NCBI GenBank assembly: GCA_018806915.1
Contig: JAGKQI010000057.1
Coordinates: 124,001-188,000 of the forward strand
Source of the DNA: Phytophthora colocasiae
Lineage: Eukaryota; Oomycota; Peronosporomycetes; Peronosporales; Peronosporaceae
Direction of reading: 5' to 3'
DNA length: 64,000 nucleotides
The notes beneath the pieces are model-generated. The model saw only the letters and a list, made by a program, of their open reading frames with translations, did not search any database and was not told the DNA's origin. Position numbers and translations under genes: made by a program. Positions 9,665 through 21,869 of this stretch are shown piece after piece. Positions within the stretch are counted from its first letter, which is position 1, and each line of letters opens with the position of its first letter.

Positions 9665-12216
9665 ATGGCTCAGAGCGTCGACAACGAGGACCATCACTCT
9701 CCTCCTGTCTCTTGTGACGTCTGTGCAGCCATCGCAGCTCTACGCTGTGAAGCCTGTCGTCTCGATTTGTGCGTCTCCTGCTCACGTACACGTCACCGTA
9801 GCAGTCTGCACTTGACCACAGGCCGCTTCCACTTCTATCGAGCACAAAATGACCAAGAAGAAGCGTCTCCATCCACGGCTTCACCCCCGAACTCACCTGC
9901 AGCGGAAGAACTGCGACGTTCGTCTCATACGACCACAAACAGCTCTAGTGACGCGCTCTGGGGCTTCGATGACGCGTTGGCGCAGTCGCTACGTGCGTTG
10001 ACGTTCGCTACAGATGAAGAGAACAGTGTCGAGGGAGCTCCTCCGCCTCCTCCTCCTCCTGTGACGACAGAGAGACGACCACGAAGCTTCTCGGACTATA
10101 CGGCACTAGGGGACGAGCGTTGGCGAGCACAGGGAGAAATCAGCGAACTACGAGAGTTATGGGACGCCATGAGGACGGATTTCGCCTCTCGACACGTGCT
10201 GGTGCGCTGCGGCGCCGGCTCTTGGGACGCGCTGGATGTGCGTCGCGTCGTGGACCGCCTTAACGTACGTAGAGAGATCAGATGGAGGTGTTTTGTTGTT
10301 ACGACTAATTCTGACTGCTACTGGTGACAATGTGACAGAACTTTGGCAGTGTAGCCAGCACTAGACGAGAGCTGACGGCCGGTGGACTGCTCTTCTGCAC
10401 CTTCTTCGATCTCACGAGCGCCGTGGCCGCCGTTGACCGCTGGCGCGCAGACGCAGACGTTATCAGCTTTTGTCTGCCCTACGAGCTGCCGGACGACGTC
10501 AACTCGGCTACGCTGCTTGTCCGTTTCCCGATTGGAGCGCCACTGGTGACGGCGGCTGAGTTGCGTCAAGTCTGCACGTTGTTCGGCCAAGTGGCGAGCA
10601 TCCTGCAGCCCGACGTGCAAGTCGCCAAGTATATCGTCGAGTACAGCGACTCTCGCGCGTTGTTGGCTGCTCTCAACGGCCTGCCACACGCCTTTCACGC
10701 GAGTGGACCACTGTCGGTCGCTCGCACAACGCCACCGAGTCTGGACGTCTCGAAACTCAAGCTCTTCCAGGAGTGCCTGAACCGGGCGGCCATGACGCAC
10801 CCGCGAGTCGCTAGGACAAGACCCAAAAGCTTCTCGTCCAGCAGCACGTCGCTTCTGACATCGCCAACATCGTCTGTCGCGTCATCGCTCAACGCGTCCT
10901 TCCTGGATGGCGCTGGTAACAACAGTCCGATGGCATCAGCCACTTCGGCTACGTATCCTGGCGCTGGAGAGCTCACGTCTCCGGTGCTGATGCCTCAAGA
11001 AGAACAACAGATTTGGGCGAGACCAGTACCTCGCACCAGGAGTAATTCGTCCTCAGCGTATCTTGGCGGGTCACTGTCATCCAGCAGCTTTGGCGAGACA
11101 GCGGCGTATTCCAACGGGTTTACGTTGCGGTCGTCTAGCAGCATCGGCACGTTGTCTCGTCGCACCAATGGATATTCGTCGTTCCAGAGTGCTGCTCAGT
11201 TGCAGCCTGCCAGTAATCAGATCTCTCCTTCCACTCCAGAGCAGCAGTCTTACTACGACTTTCGAGGGCGACAGCGTATGGAGACCAAGTTTGCCCCCAT
11301 GAGAAGCAGTTTCAGCGCTAGCGACCCATTTTTCAGAACGAGTGCCGTATCCAGTGCTAGTAGCCACACTGGAGCTCATGGCAACAACTCTACAGGTCGC
11401 CCCACATCTGGACGGAACGATCAGGGTACGGGCGAGTTCAGCTTGTCGATTGAGAAGGTTTCATCGGGTCAAGATAAACGGACAACGCTGATGATCCGCA
11501 ACATCCCCAACAAGTACACCCAGCAGATGCTGCTCGCAGAGATCAACCGCAACCATCGCGGCAACTACGACTTCTTCTACTTGCCCATCGACTTCAAGAA
11601 CAAGTGCAATATGGGCTACGCCTTTATTAACTTCATCGAGGCAACGCACATTGAGGCTTTTCACACGGAGTTTGATGGCCAAAAGTGGACCAACTTCAAC
11701 AGCGAGAAGGTATGCGCTATCTCATACGCGCGATTACAGGGCAAGCAGGCGATGATTGCGCGCTTTCAGAACTCGAGCCTGTTGGAGAAGCACGAGTCCT
11801 ATCGCCCACTGGTCTTCTGCAGCTCTGGACCGAATCGTGGTAAACCGGAGCCGTTCCCGGCCCCCAAGCAGATTGTTCACAAAAAGCAGGCAGGACACTC
11901 CCATTCTTCTCCTGGACTGTTTGGAGCTGACGAATATGGCAGCTACGTAGCCCATCGAATGTATTCGCAGCAGCCAACCCAGCAACAGCAGCAGCAGCTT
12001 CATCCTGTGCAGCAGCATTCACTTGCTGTTTACCCTCAGCAACTTGTGGGGATTCCCCAACATGCTATGCCTCCGCTTCCGACGGCCCACTTTAATATGC
12101 AGGCATTGCCGCTGCAGTACATTCCGTCGTACCAGCAGAACGACCCCCAACTGGCGTCGCCGTTTTTGTATGGGGTGGCAGGGATGCCGTCGAACGCGCT
12201 CGACTACTCGCAATGA
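9665..12216 (+). CDS. Mei2-like RNA-binding protein with N-terminal B-box-like zinc finger
   Basis: Two exons, 9665-10264 and 10339-12216 (phase-0 intron of 74 bases), encode 825 residues. Near residues 17-55 there is a C-x2-C-x7-C-x2-C-x4-C-x2-C-x3-H pattern (CDVC...CEAC...CVSC...H) resembling a B-box. A degenerate RRM-like segment (LLVRFPIGAPLVTAAELRQVCTLFGQV) lies around 250-320. Residues of about 580-690 form the Mei2-type C-terminal RRM: TTLMIRNIPNKYTQQMLL, YDFFYLPIDFKNKCNMGYAF and the SYARLQGK segment. Mei2 proteins bind RNA and control meiosis or development in yeast and plants. The rest is Ser/Gln-rich and probably disordered. A role in sporulation or sexual development is inference only. 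Confidence 0.9.
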
Positions 12217-12443
12217 GGCAAAGGCCAGTGCAGAAGCGCCCCCGTCCTGTCCTCCCTGCCTGCCTGCCTTCGTACTATTTTGTCGATGCTTGTGTACTCT
12301 TGTTTACTTTTTGGCTTGCTGGTTTTTGATACCTGCTCACTACTGTGTACTTGATTAGTTAAGACAGTAGCTGGCATTAGCTCGATAACTCGCTCGCAAA
12401 TACAGCAAAGCGACTAGCAGTGAAATGCGGTAGAATGCAGTGC

Positions 12444-15400
12444 TCACGTCGCGAAGAGGAATCGCAAGTCTTCCTCGGTGAGTCGGCAGATAGCGCTCAC
12501 GTTTCCACCCACGGTCCCTTCGAAAATCAACCGCTTCTTTTCTTGAAGCTTCAGGATTCGCTCCTCAACGGTGCCTGCAATGATGAATCGAGTAGCCTGG
12601 ATAGGCTTAAACTGACCCAGGCGGTGAGTGCGATCGATAGCTTGGTTTTCAGCTGCGGGGTTCCACCAGGGATCCATCAGGAAAATGCTAAAAAAAAATA
12701 CAAAAGAGAGGTTAGAAATCCACAGTATTAACACAGCAAGTTCCAACGTACTGTGACGCGACAGTCAAATTGAGTGCGACACCGCCCGCCTTGAGACTGA
12801 TCAAGAAAGCCGTCACTGTTGGGTCGTCGCGGAATGCCTTGATGGTCCGATCTCGTATGGCCATACTCATATTGCCTGACAGTTTAACGCACTTGACCCC
12901 ACCAAGCTGTAGTCGGTGCTGGATAATATCGAGCATGTTGACGAACTGTGAGAAGATAATCGCCTTCCCGGACGGATCGCGAATGCGCATAAGCTCCAAC
13001 TCTTGCATTAGCGCTTCAACTTTCGTGCTTGATTGGAAAGCATGAATGTCAGAAATGCGGTGGAGAATGCTGTTCTTGTGGAAACTGGACAAGTTTACAG
13101 TCTTGGGCGAACGACAGCTCGACGTGTTAATAGTGTCGTTAGAAGTGTCGTTGTTTCCCACTTGTGCAACTGGCGGAGAAAGATCCACAGTCAGTGGCTT
13201 TGAGCACGTCGGACACGTCGCCTTCCCCCCAGCTGGAAGCGATTCGATGAACTCCTTCACACACTCGCGACAAAACTCGTGTCCACATTTGGCAACAACG
13301 CCATCTTCCACGTACTCGTGGCAGATCGTACACGATCGTTCGTCTTCGGAGCCACTACCCCCACTTGTACCAAAAGGTTGCTCTTCTACCAATTCAGCAG
13401 CTGCATTCGGGAGCTGGAGTGCCGGATTCGATTTGGAATAAATGACTAGGTACGGGTGATCCACTGCCTGGCGTAGGCGTATGAGAAGGTCGAAAATATG
13501 GGCGTAGTTGTTCAGCAGCGTCCCTGACGATACGTAAGTGTTAAACTGAGCTTGGCTCTGTGTGTAGATCGCCTCATAAAAGTCATTTTCACGCTCGTCA
13601 AGTCGATCTTTCCGAATCCGCACCAGTTTGGGAGGAAGAGAGATGTCATCTGCACGTCCTTCTTTCGTACGTCGGAGTAAGATCTGCAAACAAATCCCAC
13701 GTTAGATACAGCACTCTTCAGTATAAACAAGCAAAACATATTCGTACGTGTTGAAGAACGTCATTCTGCAGCCTTTGCATGGCAAGTTTGCCTTCAGCAA
13801 CATAGCCGTACGCCTGAATCGGAATAACCACCTTCTTGTTAAAGTACGAATAGTGTTGGATCGCACTATGGGGGCACAGCACGCATTTCTTGTCCGGGAA
13901 GCTACAAAAGCCAACAGTAACAAAGTCAGAAAGAACACAGACCTTGACACAGGCGAAATACACGCACTTGTAGTCCAGCATTTGGCAGTCACATATGTTG
14001 CAGTGATAATATGCGTATTTCTCGACTCGGAGAAACCGAACCAGAGAAAACAGTTCGCCAATACGGTTTTGCAAAGGTGTACCTGCGAAGTTAAAGCAAT
14101 TAAAATTTGGTTAAGATAAAACAAACAGAATTCAACTCACCTGATAAGCACCACTTGTACGTAGACTTCAGTTCAAACACACCACGAGCAGTATTGCAAT
14201 TCCGATCCTTAATATAGTGAGCTTCATCCAGAATGATACGTGTCCAATGAATTTGGTGAAGAGGTGATTTTCCCTTTGTCTTCGAGGAACCTTGCTTATC
14301 ATCTGCGTTCTTCGTTTTCGCGCGCGGTTTTGCCTGGCCCTTAGGCTTTTGAGGAGGTTTCCTCAAGTCCTCATCCTCTTCTTCTTCGCTAGTTTCCCCG
14401 GCTGCTTTCTTTGCTGGTCTCTTCTTCTGTTGTTTGTCCTGCAAGGCGGTCTTCCTAGCATTTGGCCCACAAAAGTATTTGTTGTGCGACACCAACTTGT
14501 CTGGAAGATACTTCTTTCCGCAGTATTTGCACGCGACTTTCGACCATCCCAGAGTCTTCCGGATTTCACTCTCAATGATGGAGTAAGTCGTCAGCACGAT
14601 ATCGTACGAAGCAATTTTCTCCACTAAATCCAAGCGCTTCGAGCCATGGTGGATGTACACGGAGAGATGACCAGGCTCCACAAAACGCTCAATTTCGCTC
14701 TGCCACTGCATGACTGCAACAAGAGGGCAAACAACAAGTGTTCCACCGCGAACGACGGCTGGTTCTCGACCCTTTGCAGCCTTCTTCCCCTTCTTCAGTG
14801 GCGGGCCGCCTTCCCGGACATTCTCGAGCAAAAGAGATATGGCTTGAATCGTCTTACCCATGCCCATTTCGTCAGCGAGAATGCCACCTTTGTAGCTACT
14901 TTCCTCTTGCCCAACCATCCAAGCGAGAGCTTCACGCTGGTACGTAAGCAGAGTAGCAGTCAAGTATTTCGATGGATCCTTCTCTGGCATGCGACCCTTC
15001 TTGTTGAAGTGAGTATCTGAGAGCGGGAGGCGCTCATCAATAATTCCATTTGCATCGTTCTTCTTCAGGTACTCGAGAACACGCCTCTGATCTGCAGCGG
15101 AGAGTCTGGACAGACCTTCAATTGGGTCTTTAACCTTTTTCTTCTTCTTTTTCTTTGCGTCATCTTCAGCGGCTGGTTCCTCCGCATCTTGATTAGCAGC
15201 AACTCCAGCCTTCAGTCCAATCTCAGTACACTCTAGATGCTGTTCAAACATCCGATCATGAAGGTTAGACAACTGTTTACGATTCCAAGTTGAAGCCACA
15301 CGCACCTTGTAATATGTGGTCTCACCAAAGATCGAGTGGCGGATAGCAATACCCACACGGAGCTGCCTGGCGAAGAACTTTTTCTCGCAACTCTTGCACT

Positions 15401-16350
15401 TTATCAGTAGCGCGCACGTTAGAAATATAGTCATACCGTCGTACGGAACATACGTATTCAAAAATACTTACCTTGGCTCTCGCATTGGCTGCATATTCGA
15501 CGAAGTATTGGGGGCCATCGTAAAGATCCTCCTCATCTGATTGCTCGCTCTCCCCAACAATGTCAATGTCCAACGAGTCCACATCACTAGCATCAGCGTT
15601 GATGCTTGTGGAGATGTAAGCTGACATATCAAGACGTGCTGCTGGTTGTTTCTCGTAAGTAACATCCCTAATTCTCTGCTTGAGAGCACGAGTTTTCAGG
15701 GGTGTAAACCTCCTCAATGGTGAATTGTATCCGTCACTCGATAACTCTGCTGAGTCATCGTCCTCCTCCTCAGATTCAGAAACGCTCTCTCCAACAAAAT
15801 CACTGTCTGCATCATTATCCTCATTCTCGTCGTCACTCAAAACAATGACTGCCGAACGGGACGAAGCGCGGCGAGCCGTTCGACCATTCGCTCGAGGCTT
15901 TGGTGGTTGTGGAGCCTTCGTCTTCTTCTTCATAGGAGCTTTCCCTTTCTGGCGCTTTGGGAACGTAGCGGCGATTGCTTTGTCCTCAAATTCGTCATCT
16001 TCTTCCTTGTCTTTTGCCTGCTTTCGCGTGGATCTGGCGGCAACTCTGCGTTTCTTGGGCGATGGCTGCTGCTCCTCCTTCGCAGGAGCCTTTCTCTTCT
16101 TCCCAATGACTCTGTTCTCCTCCTTCTCTTCGCCTCCAGCGGCCTTACAGACTGAGCACTTCCAAGCGTCCGCCAAGGGCGGGCGACGGCGCAGAGGAGG
16201 CGTGAGGCAACTGAGATGGAAAAGCTTCCTACAGGTCGAACAGCTCACAGTCACTCGCTGCGACTGCTCCTGGCAGACGACACACACGGTCGCGTCTGTG
16301 TCGGAGCTCTCCGACGGCTCAGCTGGCTGCTGGGAGCGCAGTTTCGCCAT
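12444..16350 (-). CDS. RAD16-like SNF2 ATPase with PHD finger, PARP-type zinc finger and RING
   Basis: Six exons join in frame into 1193 residues: 15472-16350, 14141-15398, 13968-14082, 13748-13901, 12752-13683, 12444-12687. The ATG at 16348-16350 is chosen; an upstream in-frame ATG at 16512 adds 54 residues. Domains in order are: PHD finger (residues 23-69, CVVC...CSTC...FHLSC...CSVC); acidic and basic nuclear linker; a PARP-type finger ([12 protein letters not shown], then CKSCEKKF...H..C), split by an intron; SNF2 ATPase with [10 protein letters not shown] and DEAH; a Rad16-type CxxC insert (CNICDC...CVLC); RING (CTIC...CGHEFCREC...CPTC); and helicase C-terminal lobe ([21 protein letters not shown]). 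Yeast Rad16 works in global genome nucleotide-excision repair with Rad7 as a ubiquitin ligase. The same role here is inference. Confidence 0.92.
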
Positions 16351-16591
16351 CTTCTTCAACGTCTTGAGGCCTGCGCTGCAAATTGACGAATGCGGCAACT
16401 TTCTGTCTGATGATCGCACAGAGTGATGGTCATTCAATCTGTTAACATAAAAAAGACTAACATCTGGCGGCAACAGCAACTCGACTCGGTTCAATTTGGC
16501 GGCAAAAAGCACTTCAACGAGAGAATTACCTTAAAGGAAGCGGATTAATCTCTTGGCTTTTGGATAAAATCGGCAAACTACAGACGCTAGC

Positions 16592-18237
16592 TTACGAGAC
16601 GGTCATAGACGTCAAGTGAGCGAAGGACCCTGGAGGAAGCACCAACTTCTTACGAGAACGCAGTGCACTCTCGGCGTTGATTTTCTCCAGCAACAGGCGG
16701 AACTGCTCCACTTCGCGGTCAATTTCGTCCTCCTCTGGATCGCGCACTTCCGTCTCCGAGTCGCCACTGCCGTCTGTCAAGGCTAATGCAGGCTCCCTCT
16801 TCTCCGGTTTCGCTTCTAAAGGCTTTTGCTTCATACCTGCTGCATCTCGAGGGCTCACCTTTTCTGTTGCTCTCTGTGCTGCGGCCTCTTTCTTGCGGCG
16901 CTTCTTCTCCTTTTTGTTTTTCTTCTTCCTGCTGCTGCTCGAGGGCTTCTGACTTGCCTGGAGGTCTGCGAGTTCGTCTCGGAGTAACTCAGCCTGAATC
17001 GCCAGCGAATGCTGCAATGCTTCTTGGTACGCGTCTTCCAACTGCCATTCATCAACAACAAAAAAAGAAAAATTGAGCCTTTGAATGACACAAAGCACCT
17101 CTAGCAAGTCTATACAATACCTGCTCTCTGAACTTGATTGCAAGCACCTCCAGCAAATATTCCTGAGCCAGATGTGAAGTATTTGCACCAGGGCATGTGT
17201 CGTCCGCATCTTCGTCATCTTCGCTGTCCTCGCTTTCATCATCATCGAAGCCAGACCGGAAAGGTGATACGTAGCTGAACTGCTCGCCACAGCGGATCAG
17301 ATCCATAATGAAGTCCGTATGATCCTCCCGAATAATGATATAGCGTTCCTCCTTCTGAATAAGTCGCAACAGTTCGTCTTCCTGTCTCTTACCGACTTCC
17401 AACGCTGCTAAATATTCGTCTGATAACATTCCACCCTTGCCACCATCACCGCGTCGTCCCTCACGCTCCAGCTCATATTTAAACACCAGTTCCTCCTCCT
17501 CTAGCACCATATCATCTGCAGCCAACATATCTTCGTCAGACTCATCCAGCTCGTCTGCCTCCTCGTCCTCGTCCTCATTTTCGTCGGACTCGTCGTCGTC
17601 ATCTTCATCAGACTCGTCATCATCCAAAAATGGCGGAAAGACACTGAAAACATCCTGTAGAGAGCGACTGCCGGAGCGTTTCCGCTCATGATCTTCCCAC
17701 TCTGCAATGACGTTGTCGTGACACTCACAGCACAAGTTTTGTCCCACGAGGAATTGATCCAGTGCTGTCAAGTAGGTCTCTCGACGGATCCTCAGCAGTC
17801 TCCTCTTGGCCACAAGTGATAATTCGCTCCAGAAGTTAATTAACTCCTCGCGAGAGTATCCCTTGGGCCCGTTCAGCCCCGCCACACTGTTATTGCTGCT
17901 AGTGGAGCCTGTGTTGCTGACTGGTGTCGCTGTTGTTACTTCACTGCCTGAGCGCTCTGATCTTGGCATGAAGCGACTGCTAAGCTCTCGCGCAAAGTCA
18001 CTCTCAGTCGGCCATGGGTTGCTGCCGAGGAATATTGCAACAGAGAGGTCAGTACTTGGATGCGACTTGATGATCGTTATTGACAGGGACAGCGACTCAC
18101 CGGTACTTGCGAGCCAACATGAAACCCGACGAACGTCGCAGGAGGCGGTGGCGATGCAGCAGAAGATCTGCCTTGACGCCATTCGCCTTAGCGTCGCGAT
18201 GCACGTGCGTCATGGACTTGGGGCCTCGGCGGGTCAT
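16592..18237 (-). CDS. GGNBP2-like protein (gametogenetin-binding protein 2 family)
   Basis: Three exons, 18101-18237, 17121-18021 and 16592-17041, join in frame into 495 residues from the ATG at 18235-18237. The first exon is basic and the middle has a long Asp/Glu tract (about 17510-17640). The C-terminal third is a Lys-rich coiled coil. A C-x2-C pair (LCCECHDNVIAEWE) is followed by HTDFIMDLI and then AQEYLLEVLAIKFREQV. The order and spacing of these recall the CxxC, ETDFIAHLL and AQEEVLTCLGIH segments I associate with GGNBP2, so the family call is moderate. That family is poorly understood. It shares a 113-base divergent promoter region with the Saf4-like splicing gene. Confidence 0.6.
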
Positions 18238-18350
18238 GGGGGCTATTTCGACTTTATTTATTCTGCTTTTTTTTACTCTCCACTAAAAAGAGGATCTCAT
18301 TAGAGTGACATGGGTTCCTCAATAAACTGTTTTTATTTTCCCAAAGGAGC
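18238..18350. promoter_or_regulatory. Compact divergent promoter region
   Basis: Only 113 bases separate the ATGs of the GGNBP2-like and Saf4-like genes, so both 5' UTRs and core promoters must fit here. A CTCATTAGAGTGACATGG stretch at about 18296-18312 is only loosely like the oomycete initiator, and I do not call it. Confidence 0.45.
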
Positions 18351-19232
18351 ATGTCGTCTCTAGCAGCAGCTCAAGCTGATGGGTACTATTACCCGACGCA
18401 ATGGAGGCCTGAACATGGCTCTCTCAACGCCTTCCACGGGTCCCACCCACTGGGTAAACGCGCCAAGAATTTGGCTAGTGATGGGGAGCTGGTGGTGCGT
18501 TTCGAGATGCCCTTTAACGTCTGGTGTACACACTGCGACGTTCACATTGGACGGGGAGTACGTTTCAATGCGCGCAAGAAGAAGGCAGGACGGTACTTCT
18601 CTACTACTGTGTGGGAGTTCCGCATGAATTGCGCTAGTTGTAGCGGAGAACTCGTGATCAGGACGGACCCCAAAGCCAGAGGCTACGAGATGGTGAGTGG
18701 AGTGAAGCAGAAGGCACAAGCGGAAGCGGAGGAAATACAAACGGAACGTCTGAACGAGCCGAACCTGGCGGTTAAAATACAGAACGATCCATTCTTCCGA
18801 CTGGAGCATGAGAACGAGGACAAACAAGCAGCGAAGAAAAGATCGCGCGGACTGGAGGCCCTTCTTGAATTGCACGATGCGGAGTTCAAGGATGACTACA
18901 CCAGTAATTCTGCACTACGAGCTCAATTCAGAAGCAAGAAGAAGCAGCGCAAGAGCAGGGAGCTGGAAGCCAGAAGATTAGGACTTGGAATCCCCCTGCT
19001 GGACGTGCATCCGGATGACGTGCTAGCGTCGAGAGCAGTCGTGTTCAAAGGGATCCCGCAGAAGCGGCCAGATCTGTCGAAGTCACGAGCTAAACGTGGT
19101 TCGAAAATACCTGCTTCAGCAAGAGTAGACTCGTTTCAACACTTCGGTGACCCTGTGGGATCCCAACTGCAGCGACTCAAAGCTGCCAAACGAGTTGCGA
19201 AGCAGAGGGCAATGGCAGCTCCTCGTAACTGA
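18351..19232 (+). CDS. Splicing factor Saf4/CCDC130 (Yju2 family)
   Basis: Single exon of 293 residues. The N-terminus (YYPTQWRPEHGSLNAFHG) is the family hallmark. A zinc site follows, built from two CxxC pairs (WCTHC and NCASC) around GVRFNARKKKAGRYFST, then RTDPKARGYEMVSG. Behind these are a coiled coil and Lys/Arg-rich nuclear regions, usual for the CCDC130/CWC16B branch. Yju2-family proteins join the spliceosome around the first catalytic step; Saf4/CCDC130 has been linked to rejecting or handling weak splice sites. Length is close to the fungal members. The C-terminal KRVAKQRAMAA is basic. Confidence 0.92.
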   Translation: MSSLAAAQADGYYYPTQWRPEHGSLNAFHGSHPLGKRAKNLASDGELVVRFEMPFNVWCTHCDVHIGRGVRFNARKKKAGRYFSTTVWEFRMNCASCSGELVIRTDPKARGYEMVSGVKQKAQAEAEEIQTERLNEPNLAVKIQNDPFFRLEHENEDKQAAKKRSRGLEALLELHDAEFKDDYTSNSALRAQFRSKKKQRKSRELEARRLGLGIPLLDVHPDDVLASRAVVFKGIPQKRPDLSKSRAKRGSKIPASARVDSFQHFGDPVGSQLQRLKAAKRVAKQRAMAAPRN

Positions 19233-19346
19233 ACCTTCCAGCCTATTTTATTTGCAAACTCAAACGACAAGAGAAAATTTCTTCAATGCTTCCTCCATAA
19301 AATAAAATCAATCTTAGTTCCAGGGTGTCACGGTGAGCTCAGGAAC

Positions 19347-20333
19347 TCACTCAAGAGCAGCACACAAACGCGGAACATCGTTACACAGTACAGCAAGCGA
19401 CTTGAACGCGCGGTCCTCATCGCCTTGCCACACTTGCAGGCATTCTTCCGCAGTCAGCACCATTTCGCTCGAATAGTTCGAATCTTCACTGTAGGCGCAG
19501 TAGGCTAAAAGCACGCGCACAATACTCCTCTTCTCGCTCTCGCTGGCCGATGCAGCGTGCTCCTCCACATCCTTCGCAATGACTTCAAAATTGTCGTGTT
19601 TGCCATTGAGAATGAACTCCTCAACGTGCATTGAAGTGTCTGAAATACTCGAGGCGAGTTTCATCAGTCGTTCTCCCTCGGTCTCACAGAGATCATGTTC
19701 GTTTTGATTGTCGACGTCTTCAGTGTAAAACGCCCGGTCTTCCTCTAGTTTTGGTAACAGCTCGTAGTCATCATCCAAGTCGCTCAGCTGGTCTGTGTTG
19801 TCTGTGGTGCACGACACCTCGTCATCACGATTGTTCTCTGCTGAATTGTTATCTCGCTGCTCTTCTTCTTCCTCCTCCTGCTGCTGCTGTGTATCATTCT
19901 CCTCTCTAATCCTCTTGGCCTCCTCCTTAGCGTCGCGTTGTAGCTCTCGAAGCGTCTTCGTTGGCCTTGGGGTTGTTTCAAACACCGCATTAAACTCATT
20001 GAATACATCGTCGTAGTCTTGTGGCACCAGCGCCAACGGCGGCTTCGCGCTAGCCACGAACTTCTTAGCAATGAACACAAGTGACGCGATGAGTGCGGCC
20101 TTTGCACGAACGGTGGCGGCAGTTGCCCAACAACTCATGACGGCGGCGGTCAGTGCCATCTTAGTAGAAAGCGCACGCAGCAGAGCCGCCTGTTGCGCTG
20201 CACACCGCCGCTGAAGGGGATAGCCTCGTCTCTGGCAACCGCGCAACGTCCCCACCTGAGCCCTTACGATCGCGTAGACGGCCTCGGAGCGGCTGTGAGC
20301 GCGACAGACCGACGCCACTAAGAAGTTCCCCAT
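19347..20333 (-). CDS. Unknown protein with hydrophobic N-terminal part and acidic Gln/Glu-rich coiled coil
   Basis: 328 residues from the ATG at 20331-20333 (MGNFLVASVCRAHSR). An upstream in-frame ATG at 20420 adds a hydrophobic stretch and seems less likely. The N-terminal 90 residues are Ala/Arg/Cys-rich, with a helix (AALIASLVFIAKKFVASAK) that may insert in a membrane. The middle is charged with a Q/E run (DTQQQQEEEEEEQRD), and the C-terminal 100 residues look helical (EEFILNGKHDNFEVI, VRVLLAYCAYSEDS). I do not recognise a family. The Gly at position 2 allows N-myristoylation, but Val at position 6 weakens that idea. Confidence 0.6.
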   Translation of the reverse strand: MGNFLVASVCRAHSRSEAVYAIVRAQVGTLRGCQRRGYPLQRRCAAQQAALLRALSTKMALTAAVMSCWATAATVRAKAALIASLVFIAKKFVASAKPPLALVPQDYDDVFNEFNAVFETTPRPTKTLRELQRDAKEEAKRIREENDTQQQQEEEEEEQRDNNSAENNRDDEVSCTTDNTDQLSDLDDDYELLPKLEEDRAFYTEDVDNQNEHDLCETEGERLMKLASSISDTSMHVEEFILNGKHDNFEVIAKDVEEHAASASESEKRSIVRVLLAYCAYSEDSNYSSEMVLTAEECLQVWQGDEDRAFKSLAVLCNDVPRLCAALE

Positions 20334-20627
20334 GTTCTTGCCAGAGTCAAAAAGTATCAAATGGAAAAGTGCAACCCAGAAATACACGTTGAAGCGAACG
20401 GCGCATTTTCCGCGAATCACAGACGTTCATTGGGCAATACTGTAGCCAAATGTTTTATTTGCAAAAATGGCTTCACGCCTGTTTTTTTGCAACTGTTGAC
20501 TCGACACTTTACACCAACCTGACACAAACTGAAGTTGTCAATGACACACACACTCGACGGCTCTTACATCACTCACTCACTCGCCAACAGCCACAGCCAC
20601 ACACACGCGCATTTGCAGCCTACGAAC

Positions 20628-21837
20628 ATGACGGCGCAAGAGTTGACGACTGTCGAACGCGATGACGAGGCTGTGCAAGCGCCAGCGACTGTGAAGGAGG
20701 ATGCTCCATTCGTGTACGAGACACCTGGCTTCTTCGCTGAGGACTCGCGTGTGCCCCAATGGCTGCAGAACCTCGTGACGGACCTCTTCAGCTTCGTTAC
20801 GATCCACTACAACGTCTGGGGGGTTCCTTTCCTCTTTCTCTTCTACTATTTGTACAAAATTGGCTATGGCTACGTACCTGTGGCACTCGTAGCGCTCTAC
20901 CTGCCATCGTTCCTGAGTGGCGCCCAAAAGACCGCCAAGGGCAACCCGTGGCCTGCCTTCCGCTCTGGTCGTATCTGGGGGCTCAGCGCCAAGTTCCTCG
21001 GCATCAAAGTCATCCGCGAGCAGGCGCTGGACAGCAGCAAGAAGTACATCTTTGGCTTCCACCCGCACGGCATCATCGTGCTCTCCCGTGTCTCCACCTA
21101 CGGAGGCAACTGGGAGAAGGTCTTTCCGGACATCCCGACACGAGGTAAGAGCTATAGAAGAATGTCGTATTGCTGCTAGACTCTAATAACTCTGTACTAC
21201 AACAGCTCTGGGGGCCTCAACCATGTTCTACGTCCCTCTGGGGCGCGAATTGTGCCTGTGGCTGGGAGGAGTGGACGCCTCGCGCTCTACTGCTGACAAA
21301 GTCCTGAACGACGGTACCAGCATCGTCGTGTACCCTGGTGGTGTACCGGAGATCTTCAAGACGGACCCCAACTCCAAGGTGAACGAGCTCGTACTGAAGA
21401 AGCGTCTGGGATTTGTCAAGTTAGCCATGCGCCATGGAGCGGAACTGGTTCCGAGCTTTGTGTTCGGAGAGAAGTGGCTCTACAAGTACGTGTTCACTGA
21501 GCTTTACGTGGTTTAATATCTCTAACTAACTAACTTGTTGTTTATTGTCAGCATGTGGAACCCTCCTCAGGGCGTGATTGACTTCTTCCGCAAGACGCTC
21601 AAGATCCCCATGATCATCTTCTGGGGGAAATTCATGTGGATGCCCAAGCAGCCGCCCAAGGGCAAGCGCTTTGGTGTCGTCTACGGCAAACCCATCCCCA
21701 CCAAGCTCACGGCCAACCCCACCGAGGAGGAGATCCGCACAGTGCACGCCCAGTACGTGGCCGAGATCGAGCGCATCTTCTCGCAGTACAAGAAAGAGTT
21801 CGGCTACGACGATGACGAGACGTTGCTCATCAACTAG
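20628..21837 (+). CDS. DGAT2: Diacylglycerol O-acyltransferase type 2
   Basis: Three exons, 20628-21144, 21206-21485 and 21552-21837, join in frame into 360 residues. The ATG at 20628 is chosen; in-frame ATGs upstream (20541) lie in a CA-rich low-complexity stretch. A membrane hairpin (VWGVPFLFLFYYLYKIG...VPVALVALYLPSF) sits at about residues 60-100. The catalytic block FGFHPHGII and the motifs YPGGVPEIF and RLGFVKLAMRHGAELVPSFVFGE are all intact. DGAT2 esterifies diacylglycerol with acyl-CoA at the ER and lipid droplets, the last step of triacylglycerol synthesis, which matters for oil-rich oomycete spores. The stop is 32 bases from that of the convergent exonuclease gene. Confidence 0.95.
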
Positions 21838-21869
21838 GGCTCAGCAGGGTAGGAAAGTGAGAACAGGAT

